A program made the translations under genes and the position numbers. 64,000 bases of DNA, from assembly GCF_040187885.1 (NCBI RefSeq), contig NZ_JBDPLH010000003.1, positions 310,001 through 374,000 on the forward strand, given 5' to 3'. Positions 8,069 through 15,051 of this stretch are shown one piece after another (the first letter of the stretch is position 1; every line of letters begins with the position of its first letter). The notes beneath the pieces were generated by a model. It was not told the origin of the DNA. It made no database searches and saw only the letters and a program-made list of their open reading frames with translations. This DNA is from Roseateles_E cavernae. GTDB taxonomy: Bacteria > Pseudomonadota > Gammaproteobacteria > Burkholderiales > Burkholderiaceae_C.

Positions 8069-8977
8069 TCAAACCCGTTGCGCGCTCATCAGAATCCAGC
8101 CTTCTTCGCTGTCGCTGACCTCGAGCTTGAGCCAGGGCGCATAGGCCGCCTTCAGCTCGTCGGCCTGGCGCTCCAGGATGCCGGCCAGCACCAGGTGCGC
8201 GCCGGGGGCCAGGTGTTGACACAGCAGCGGTGCCAGCAGCTTCAGCGGCGTGGCCAGGATATTGGCCAGCACCAGCGGGTACTCTCCCTGGGCCGCATCG
8301 GGCAGGGCTGCATTGACCGCCACCTGGTTGTCGCGTGCGTTCGAGACGGTGGCCGTCACGGCCGCCGGGTCGATGTCGACCGCGTCGATGTTCGTGGCGC
8401 CATAAAGCGCCGCACCGATCGCGAGGATGCCGGAGCCGCAGCCGTAGTCCAGCACGCGCGCCCAAGTCGGGGCCAGGTCTTGATGCGCGGCGATCCAGCG
8501 CAGACACATGCGGGTGGTCGGATGGGTGCCGGTGCCGAAGGCGAGGCCCGGGTCCAGTCGCATCACCTTGCTGGCCTGGGCGGGTGCCTCATGCCAGGAC
8601 GGCACGATCCAGAACTCGGGCGTGATCTCCACCGGCGCGAACTGCGACTGCGTCAGCCGCACCCAGTCCTGCTCGACCACCGCCTGGATGGTCTGCACAT
8701 GGACATCGCCGGCCCAGTCCTGGCTCAAGAGCAGGGTCGCGGCCTCGGTGGCCTCGGCCTCGCCGGGGAACAAGGCCTTGACCACCGAGCGCTGCCAGCC
8801 GCCTCGCGGCGCCGGCATGCCGGGCTCGCCGAACAAGGCCTTCTCGGCATCGGTGTCGGCGTCGGCGTCCTCGACCGAGACGGCCAGCGCGTCGAGTTCG
8901 ACCAGCGCATCGCTGACGGTCTCGACCTCGTCCTCGCCGCAGATCAGCACCAGCTCGTGCAGGTCGGGTGTGCTCAT
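8069..8977 (-). CDS. prmA: Ribosomal protein L11 methyltransferase
   Basis: 302 residues, normal for PrmA. It trimethylates ribosomal protein L11 using S-adenosylmethionine. The SAM-binding motif I reads VLDYGCGSGILAIGA, preceded by the substrate-loop region LDPGLAFGTGTHPTT, and the post-motif NILATPL matches the conserved NIL.xP block. The start ATG overlaps the accC stop by 4 nt, implying translational coupling. Confidence 0.95.
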   Translation of the reverse strand: MSTPDLHELVLICGEDEVETVSDALVELDALAVSVEDADADTDAEKALFGEPGMPAPRGGWQRSVVKALFPGEAEATEAATLLLSQDWAGDVHVQTIQAVVEQDWVRLTQSQFAPVEITPEFWIVPSWHEAPAQASKVMRLDPGLAFGTGTHPTTRMCLRWIAAHQDLAPTWARVLDYGCGSGILAIGAALYGATNIDAVDIDPAAVTATVSNARDNQVAVNAALPDAAQGEYPLVLANILATPLKLLAPLLCQHLAPGAHLVLAGILERQADELKAAYAPWLKLEVSDSEEGWILMSAQRV

Positions 8978-10323
8978 CGCTTGTGCTCGCTCATCCAGCT
9001 TTCAAGATAGTGAATGCTGGTGCCGCCTTCCATGAACTTGGCGTCGACCATCAGCTCGCGGTGCAGCGGGATATTGGTCTGTATGCCTTCGACCACGGTC
9101 TCCGACAGCGCGATGCGCATGCGCGCCAGCGCCTGCTCCCGCGTGTCGCCGTGCACGATGATCTTGCCTATCATCGAGTCGTAGTTCGGCGGCACGTAGT
9201 AGTTGGTATAGGCATGCGAGTCCACGCGCACGCCCGGACCGCCCGGCGGGTGCCACATCGTGATGCGGCCGGGCGAGGGCGTGAACTTGACCGGATCCTC
9301 GGCATTGATGCGGCACTCGATCGAGTGGCCGCGCATCGTGATATTGCGCTGGGTGAAGGGCAGCTTCTCGCCGGCCGCCACCTTGATCTGCATCTGCACG
9401 ATGTCGATGCCGGTGACCATCTCGGTGACCGGATGCTCGACCTGCACGCGCGTGTTCATCTCGATGAAGTAGAACTCGCCGTTCTCGTAGAGGAACTCGA
9501 AGGTGCCGGCGCCCCGGTAGCCCATCTTGCGGCAGGCGGCCGAGCAGCGGTCGCCGATCTTCTCGATCACGCGGCGCGGGATGCCCGGCGCCGGCGCTTC
9601 CTCGATGATCTTCTGGTGGCGGCGCTGCATCGAGCAGTCGCGCTCACCCAGCCAGACCGCGTTCTTGTGGCCGTCGGCCAAGACCTGGATCTCCACATGG
9701 CGTGGGTTCTCCAGGAACTTCTCCATATAGACCTGCGGATTGCCGAAGGCCGCACCGGCTTCCGTGCGGGTGGTCTGCACCGCATTGACCAGGGCCGCCT
9801 CGGTGTGGACCACACGCATGCCGCGGCCGCCGCCGCCGCCGGCCGCCTTGATGATGACCGGGTAGCCGATGGCGCGGGCGATCTTGACAATCTCCTTCGG
9901 GTCTTCGGGCAGGGCGCCCTCGGAGCCGGGCACGCAAGGCACGCCGGCGCGAATCATGGCCTGCTTGGCCGAGACCTTGTCGCCCATCAGGCGGATGTTG
10001 TCGGAGGTCGGGCCGATGAAGACGAAGCCGCTGCGCTCGACACGCTCGGCAAAGTCGGCGTTCTCGCTGAGGAAGCCGTAGCCGGGGTGGATGGCCTCGG
10101 CATCGGTCACCTCGGCGGTGGCGATGATGGCCGGCATGCTCAGATAGCTCTGGGCCGAGGCCGCCGGGCCGATGCAGACGGCCTCGTCGGCCAGCTTCAC
10201 ATACTTGGCATCACGGTCGGCCTCGGAATAGACCACCACCGACTTGACACCCAGCTCGCGGCAGGCGCGCTGTATCCGCAGGGCAATCTCCCCGCGGTTG
10301 GCGATAAGAATCTTCTTGAACAT
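8974..10323 (-). CDS. accC: Acetyl-CoA carboxylase, biotin carboxylase subunit
   Basis: 449 residues, the standard length. It carboxylates the biotin of BCCP using ATP and bicarbonate, the first half-reaction of malonyl-CoA synthesis. The N-terminus KKILIANRGEIALRI is diagnostic. The ATP-grasp Gly-rich loop KAAGGGGGRGMRVV is present, as are the metal/active-site segments EMNTRVQVEHPVTEM and HSIECRINAED. It lies 9 nt after accB and overlaps prmA by 4 nt. Confidence 0.97.
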   Translation of the reverse strand: MFKKILIANRGEIALRIQRACRELGVKSVVVYSEADRDAKYVKLADEAVCIGPAASAQSYLSMPAIIATAEVTDAEAIHPGYGFLSENADFAERVERSGFVFIGPTSDNIRLMGDKVSAKQAMIRAGVPCVPGSEGALPEDPKEIVKIARAIGYPVIIKAAGGGGGRGMRVVHTEAALVNAVQTTRTEAGAAFGNPQVYMEKFLENPRHVEIQVLADGHKNAVWLGERDCSMQRRHQKIIEEAPAPGIPRRVIEKIGDRCSAACRKMGYRGAGTFEFLYENGEFYFIEMNTRVQVEHPVTEMVTGIDIVQMQIKVAAGEKLPFTQRNITMRGHSIECRINAEDPVKFTPSPGRITMWHPPGGPGVRVDSHAYTNYYVPPNYDSMIGKIIVHGDTREQALARMRIALSETVVEGIQTNIPLHRELMVDAKFMEGGTSIHYLESWMSEHKR

Positions 10324-10332
10324 CGCGAGGCC

Positions 10333-10791
10333 TTATTCGATGACGAACAAAGGCTGGCCGAATTCCACCGGTTGGCCGTTCTCGACCAGGATCTTGGTGA
10401 CCGTGCCGCTCTTGTCGGCATCGATCTCGTTCATGATCTTCATCGCCTCGATGATGCAGATCGGCTCGCCTTCCTTGATCTGCTGGCCGAGTTCGGCAAA
10501 GGACTTGGCATTCGGGCTGGAGGCGCGGTAGAAGGTGCCGACCATCGGCGACTTGACGATATGGCCGGTCTCGACCGCCGGCGCCGGTGCGGCGGCCGGG
10601 GCCGCGGCGACCGCCGGGGCGGCGGGCGCGGCCGCAGCGGGGGCCACGACGGGCGCTGCCACCAGCGGCGCGGCGACCGAACCGTCGGACTTGACGATGC
10701 GCACCTTGCCGTCGGCCTCGGTGATTTCAAGTTCAGAAATATTCGACTCGGACACCAGGTCGATCAGGGTCTTGAGCTTGCGCAGATCCAT
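10333..10791 (-). CDS. accB: Biotin carboxyl carrier protein of acetyl-CoA carboxylase
   Basis: 152 residues. The C-terminal biotinyl domain carries EAMKIMNEI, in which Lys118 is the biotinylation site. The N-terminal segment MDLRKLKTLIDLVSES is typical of AccB. The two are joined by an Ala/Pro-rich flexible linker (about residues 40-75), which lets the biotin arm swing between AccC and the carboxyltransferase. The carboxyltransferase subunits AccA and AccD are not in the window. A gap of 78 nt separates it from aroQ upstream. Confidence 0.97.
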   Translation of the reverse strand: MDLRKLKTLIDLVSESNISELEITEADGKVRIVKSDGSVAAPLVAAPVVAPAAAAPAAPAVAAAPAAAPAPAVETGHIVKSPMVGTFYRASSPNAKSFAELGQQIKEGEPICIIEAMKIMNEIDADKSGTVTKILVENGQPVEFGQPLFVIE

Positions 10792-10869
10792 AAGGCTTCT
10801 CCAACAGAGATGATGGTTGTTATGTTTCAGTGTGCGGCCGCCCGTGCGGCACGCCGATGACGGGCTTGA

Positions 10870-11325
10870 TCAGCCCGCCCCCTCCGACTTGTTCTTCAAT
10901 GCCGTCAGCGCGTACTGCAGGGCCAGTTGATAGCCCTGGGCACCCAGCCCGCAGATCACGCCATCGGCGAGTGCGGAAAAAAAACTGTGATGCCGGAAAG
11001 GTTCGCGCTTGTGGATGTTCGACAGATGGACTTCAACAAAAGGCAGGCCCACGGCCGCCAGCGCATCGCGCATGGCCACGCTGGTGTGCGTGTAGGCCGC
11101 CGGGTTGATGATGATGAAGCGGCAACCGTCGCGGCCCGCTGCCTGAATGCGGTCGACCAAGGCACCCTCATGGTTGCTTTGGAAGGATTCCAGCTTGACG
11201 CCAGCTTTGGTTGCGATCTCTGTGAGATCAGCATCTATCTGGGCCAAAGTCCGCGAGCCATACACCCCAGGCTCCCGGCTGCCCAGGAGATTGAGATTGG
11301 GTCCGTGAAGTACAAGAATCTGCAT
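10870..11325 (-). CDS. aroQ: Type II 3-dehydroquinate dehydratase
   Basis: 151 residues, normal for the dodecameric type II enzyme that converts 3-dehydroquinate to 3-dehydroshikimate in the shikimate pathway. Conserved blocks: LHGPNLNLLGSREP, the catalytic-Tyr loop EPGVYGSRTL, NPAAYTHTSVAMRDAL, and EVHLSNIHKREPFR with the conserved His. It is first in the order aroQ-accB-accC-prmA. The next shikimate-pathway gene, aroE, lies 2 kb upstream in a separate operon. Confidence 0.96.
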   Translation of the reverse strand: MQILVLHGPNLNLLGSREPGVYGSRTLAQIDADLTEIATKAGVKLESFQSNHEGALVDRIQAAGRDGCRFIIINPAAYTHTSVAMRDALAAVGLPFVEVHLSNIHKREPFRHHSFFSALADGVICGLGAQGYQLALQYALTALKNKSEGAG

Positions 11326-11404
11326 CTGCAGCGTGCCTCAGGCATTAGAGCTTGGACACTAGAAGCGATAAAGGCTGGACTTTACGCTTTTTAGGGGCTG
11401 TTCA

Positions 11405-11416
11405 AGGCAGCTGCCT
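11405..11416. promoter_or_regulatory. 12-bp perfect palindrome upstream of aroQ
   Basis: AGGCAGCTGCCT sits in an AT-rich part (CCTAAAAATATATC) of the 135-bp gap between tlpA and aroQ, 80 bp upstream of the aroQ start. It may be an operator or chance. Confidence 0.25.
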
Positions 11417-11460
11417 AAAAATATATCGCTTGACCTGAGTCTCGGCTTGGGCTTGCCCAC

Positions 11461-11985
11461 TCAGGGCTGGCTGCGGCCCAGCTCGCGCAATTCTGCCAGA
11501 TGGGTCGCACCCAGCTTGCGCCAGAAGGGCTCGCCTGCAGCGTCGAAAGCCACGCTGAAGGGCAGGCCGCCTTGGAGATTGCCCAGTGTGCGGGCCAGCT
11601 CGGTGCCGGTCAATCCGGCCAGACCGATGGTGAAACCGACCGGCAGCTTCTTCAGGAACGCGCGCACCGGCGTCGGGGCATCGACCGCCAGCCCGACCAA
11701 CTGCCAGCCCGGATGCTCGCGCGCGAACTGGTCGAGCTCGGGCATTTCCTTGACGCAGGGCGCGCACCAGGTGGCCCAGAAATTCAGCAGCAGCGGCTTG
11801 CCCCGCAGGCTGCTGGCCTGCAGCAGACCCCCCTCGGGACGCTCGAAGCTCGATGACCAGAAGCTGTTGGCGGCGGCCGAGATCGGTTCGGGGCGATGGC
11901 CGCGCAGCCCATAGCCGACACCCAGCGCCGCGGCGCCCAGACCGGCGGCGCCGATCAGCAGCCGCCTCTTGTTGATCGAGGTCAA
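11461..11985 (-). CDS. TlpA/ResA-family thiol:disulfide oxidoreductase
   Basis: 174 residues with a thioredoxin-like fold. The active site is FWATWCAPC with Cys74 and Cys77, followed by VKEMPEL. The N-terminus TSINKRRLLIGAAGLGAAALGVG is a signal or anchor sequence with an Arg pair, so Sec or Tat export to the periplasm is expected. A role as a periplasmic reductase (cytochrome c maturation or oxidative folding) is family inference. It is the last gene of the operon and overlaps the preceding gene by 4 nt. Confidence 0.88.
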   Translation of the reverse strand: MTSINKRRLLIGAAGLGAAALGVGYGLRGHRPEPISAAANSFWSSSFERPEGGLLQASSLRGKPLLLNFWATWCAPCVKEMPELDQFAREHPGWQLVGLAVDAPTPVRAFLKKLPVGFTIGLAGLTGTELARTLGNLQGGLPFSVAFDAAGEPFWRKLGATHLAELRELGRSQP

Positions 11986-12584
11986 GATGGGTTCTCCTGC
12001 AGCAGTTTGCGCAAAGCGCCCAGGTCGCCGCGCTCGCTGCGGCCCTTGGCATCGGGTTTGAGGGCGCCGCGCACATCATCGAAATCCAGAATGCTCAGCG
12101 CCACCGTGACGCTCTCGCCCAGCGCCTGGCAGGGGGCGGCCAGGGTCAGCACATCGATGGGCTGGCCGCGCGGGCCCGTGATCGAGCCGACCTCGTAGTC
12201 GACCCGCCAGTTCAGCAGGGCGATCTCGGCGGACTTGCTGTCGTCGCAGAACAGCTGCAGATGGATATTGGACAGCCGGGTGGCCGTGCCGCGCCAGACC
12301 GCGCCGCACAGATGGGGCCGGAACTCGGCCAGCCGTTCCATCCATAGCGCCGCCAGCTCGCGCAGCGCGGCCAGCTCGGCCGGCTGCGTGTCGGCGCAGA
12401 ACAGGGCCAGATAGTCGCGCACCTGCTCCTCCAGCTCGTCATTGCCGGGCAGGGCGGTGCGCTTGGGCAGGCCCAGGGTTTTCAGCGCGCGCTGCTTGGC
12501 CGGGCCATATTCCAGCCCCTCCTCGACCACCAGTCGGGCGGCGGTGGCGGCGATCTCCTGACTCAGACTGCTGAATTCGTCCAT
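11982..12584 (-). CDS. Conserved protein of unknown function
   Basis: 200 residues, soluble, no signal peptide or membrane segment. I do not recognise a defined family. The middle (about residues 97-145, with AVWRGTATRLSNIHLQLF and LNWRVDYEV) has alternating strands that recall a small nucleotidyltransferase-like fold, but no catalytic motif is clear. It lies 10 nt after mtgA and overlaps tlpA by 4 nt, so it is co-translated with cell-wall and redox functions. A comparable small protein beside mtgA is my recollection of related genomes, not something shown here. Confidence 0.7.
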   Translation of the reverse strand: MDEFSSLSQEIAATAARLVVEEGLEYGPAKQRALKTLGLPKRTALPGNDELEEQVRDYLALFCADTQPAELAALRELAALWMERLAEFRPHLCGAVWRGTATRLSNIHLQLFCDDSKSAEIALLNWRVDYEVGSITGPRGQPIDVLTLAAPCQALGESVTVALSILDFDDVRGALKPDAKGRSERGDLGALRKLLQENPS

Positions 12585-12594
12585 CGTTTCGGCT

Positions 12595-13329
12595 TCAATC
12601 GGGCAGTTCGACCGCGCCCATCCGGGCCGCTATCGTCGCAGCTCGTGAAAGCACATAGGGCGAGGCGGGGCGTTTCTCGAAACGCTTGGGCGCCGGCAGC
12701 ATCACCGCCAGCCGGGCGGCCTGGCCGGCGGACAGCCGGGCCGCATCGACGCTGAAATAGTGGCGCGCGGCGGCCTGGGCGCCGAACACGCCCTCGCCCC
12801 ATTCGACATTGTTCAGATAGATGGTCAGGATGCGCTGCTTGCTCAGCAAGCCCTCCAGCATCAGGGTCAGCACCAGCTCCTGGCCCTTGCGCAGCAGATC
12901 GCGTTCGCCGCTGAGGAACAGATTCTTGGCCAGCTGCTGGGTGATCGTGGAGCCGCCGACGATCTTGAGCTTGGGGGCCGGCCGGCCGCGCTGCTCGGCG
13001 CGCTCGACCCGGGCCTCGGCCTTCTGGTTGCGCTCCCAGGCCTTTTCCAGCGCGTCCCAGTCCACGCCGGCATGCTCGGCAAAGCCGGCATCCTCGCTGG
13101 CGATCACCGCGCGGCGCAGGTTCTTGGACAGCTCGGCCTCATCCACCCACTGCTGGCTCCACAAGACCTGCCCCTTCTCGCTGGCCAGTCGCCAGATCTC
13201 CGAGCGCTGGAAGCTGGTCGACTGCGGGTCCAGCACATTCATCAGCAGGATGCGGGCGGCGAAGTAGAGTTGCAGCGCCAGCAGGCCCAGCAGCAGCAGG
13301 ATCAGCAGGCGGCTGAGCTTGCCCATCAT
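12595..13329 (-). CDS. mtgA: Monofunctional peptidoglycan glycosyltransferase
   Basis: 244 residues, GT51 family, polymerising lipid II glycan strands without a transpeptidase domain. An N-terminal transmembrane helix (about residues 7-30) precedes the catalytic domain. Motif 1, ASEDAGFAEHAG, contains the catalytic Glu79. Motif 2 is GGSTITQQLAKNL, motif 3 is RKGQELVLTLMLE, and ILTIYLNNVEWGEGVFG follows. The start overlaps aroE by 4 nt. Confidence 0.95.
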   Translation of the reverse strand: MMGKLSRLLILLLLGLLALQLYFAARILLMNVLDPQSTSFQRSEIWRLASEKGQVLWSQQWVDEAELSKNLRRAVIASEDAGFAEHAGVDWDALEKAWERNQKAEARVERAEQRGRPAPKLKIVGGSTITQQLAKNLFLSGERDLLRKGQELVLTLMLEGLLSKQRILTIYLNNVEWGEGVFGAQAAARHYFSVDAARLSAGQAARLAVMLPAPKRFEKRPASPYVLSRAATIAARMGAVELPD

Positions 13330-14198
13330 GGCGCGGCCTCCAACTGGGCGCGCAGCGCCGCCAGCACCGGCGCGGTGTCGGGGCGCCGCCCGCGCCAGAT
13401 CAGAAAGGACTCGCCGGCCTGCTCGACTAGCATGCCCAGGCCGTCGCGGCCCTCGAAACCATGGGTGGCGGCCCAGTCCAGAAAACCCCGGGCGGCCGGG
13501 CCATACATCATGTCCAGCGCCAGCGCGCCGGGCTTGAGCACCGCAGCCGACACCGGCACCGCTGCACCGCCCAGGCTGGCGCTGGTGCCGTTGATCAGCA
13601 GGTCAAAGCCCTTGTCCCTGCCGTTCATGCAGTCGTCCAGCCCGCTGGCTGCGAGGCGCACGCCATGCTGGGCGGCCCAGGCGGCATGGCTGTCGACCAG
13701 GGCCCGGGCCTTGTCGGCCGAGCGGTTGGCCAGATGGACCTCGGCCGGCCGCGCCGCGATCAGGCTGCCCAGCACGCCGGCAGAGGCGCCGCCGGCGCCC
13801 AGCAGCAGCACATGTTGCCCGGCCAGCGGCCGCGCCGCGTTGTGCTCGATATCGCGCACCAGGCCCAGGCCGTCGCTGTTGTCGCCGAACCAGCCGCCCT
13901 GTTCCTCGGCGTCGAAGCGCAGCACATTGACCGCGCCGGCCAGTGCCGCGCGCGGGCTGCGCCGCGCCGCCAGATCATGGGCCTCGAACTTGAAGGGCAC
14001 GGTCACATTGCAGCCGCGTCCGCCGGCCGCAGCAAAGCCACGCAGGCCGGCCTCGAAGCCGTCCAAGGGGCACAGCAGGCGTTCATAGACCAGCTGCTCG
14101 CCGGTCTGGGCGGCGAACATCGCATGAATGTCCGGCGAGCGGCTGTGGGCGACCGGATTGCCGGCGACCGCATAACGATCGGTGGGTGCAGTACTCAT
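13326..14198 (-). CDS. aroE: Shikimate dehydrogenase (NADP)
   Basis: 290 residues. It reduces 3-dehydroshikimate to shikimate. The substrate-binding motif is NPVAHSRSPDIH, and NVTVPFK contains the catalytic Lys70. The NADP-binding Rossmann loop is LLGAGGASAGVLG, followed by NRSADKA, and the C-terminal GLGMLVEQAG block is present. It overlaps the TonB-like gene upstream and mtgA downstream by 4 nt each. Confidence 0.95.
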   Translation of the reverse strand: MSTAPTDRYAVAGNPVAHSRSPDIHAMFAAQTGEQLVYERLLCPLDGFEAGLRGFAAAGGRGCNVTVPFKFEAHDLAARRSPRAALAGAVNVLRFDAEEQGGWFGDNSDGLGLVRDIEHNAARPLAGQHVLLLGAGGASAGVLGSLIAARPAEVHLANRSADKARALVDSHAAWAAQHGVRLAASGLDDCMNGRDKGFDLLINGTSASLGGAAVPVSAAVLKPGALALDMMYGPAARGFLDWAATHGFEGRDGLGMLVEQAGESFLIWRGRRPDTAPVLAALRAQLEAAP

Positions 14199-15049
14199 GG
14201 TTGGGCAGACAAGGTGGTTTCCAGGCCGTCCTCGCGGGTGAAGCGAAAGCGCGAGGTGATCACCAGCACCTCGGCGCCCTGGCGCATCGCGGCGCTGAAG
14301 GGGCCGAACGGGCCGGCGGCGCGCACGATGGCCACCGCCCGCCGGTCCAGCACCGTATTGCCGGAGGAGGCGACGACATCGGTCTCGATCACGCGGCCGC
14401 GCAGATCGACATGGATGTTCAGCGTCAGCTCGCCATAGAGCTTCTTGCCGCGATGCTCGGGGAAGTCGCGCGTGCCGCGCGCCTCGATGCGCCGGCGCAG
14501 CTGGTCGTAGTACTGGGCATAGACGACTTCGCGGGTGGCCGGGCTGATGTAGCGCTTCTTGGGCCGGGCATTCTCGTCATTGACCCGTTTCTCGATCTCG
14601 GCCAGCAGCTGGATCAGGCGGCGGCGCTTCTCGGCCTGCTCGATCGCCTCGGGCTTGCTCTGGTCGCGCTGCGGGTCGGGCGGCGGCAGCAGGGCCAGCG
14701 CGCGTCGCAGCTGGGCCAGCAGCTGTTGCTGCTGCTCCTGCAGCTGGGCGATCTGGGCGCGCTGCAGCTCGGCGCTGTCGCCGCTCTCGGGCTGGCGCGA
14801 GGGCGGCAGCGGCGAGGTGGCGCGGCCGAAGTCGGCCTCGCCGCCGCCGGCCAGATTGGCCTGGGCCAGCGCCTGGGCCTTGACCGGGGCCTCGTTGCCG
14901 CGGCTGTTGACCAGCACCACCTCCAGCGGCGTGTCGCGAAAGATGCGATCGAAGCTCTCCGGATCGGCGATGCGCAGGGTCAGCAGGCCGGCATGCAGGC
15001 CCACGGACAGCAGCAGCGCCATCTGCAGATTGGAGAGCCGCAGCGCCAT
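14195..15049 (-). CDS. TonB-like energy transducer / TonB C-terminal domain protein
   Basis: 284 residues. One N-terminal transmembrane helix (about residues 8-26, LQMALLLSVGLHAGLLTL), a Gln-rich predicted coiled coil (about 95-130), an acidic/basic helix, and a TonB-type C-terminal domain (about 185-275; YGELTLNIHVDLRGRVIETDVVASSG). TonB proteins transmit proton-motive force from ExbB-ExbD to outer-membrane receptors. No exbB, exbD or receptor gene is nearby. The gene lies between an RNB ribonuclease gene (2 nt gap) and aroE (4 nt overlap), so its partners and substrate are unknown. Confidence 0.85.
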   Translation of the reverse strand: MALRLSNLQMALLLSVGLHAGLLTLRIADPESFDRIFRDTPLEVVLVNSRGNEAPVKAQALAQANLAGGGEADFGRATSPLPPSRQPESGDSAELQRAQIAQLQEQQQQLLAQLRRALALLPPPDPQRDQSKPEAIEQAEKRRRLIQLLAEIEKRVNDENARPKKRYISPATREVVYAQYYDQLRRRIEARGTRDFPEHRGKKLYGELTLNIHVDLRGRVIETDVVASSGNTVLDRRAVAIVRAAGPFGPFSAAMRQGAEVLVITSRFRFTREDGLETTLSAQP

Positions 15050-15051
15050 CG

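Noticed and set aside
6922..8118. Plus-strand open frame opposite the DUF3426 gene
   Set aside because: It lacks motifs and is antisense to a gene with a clear zinc ribbon and membrane helix.
8968..10860. Long plus-strand frame opposite accC and accB
   Set aside because: Antisense to two unmistakable acetyl-CoA carboxylase genes. The product is His/Asp/Gly-rich low complexity.
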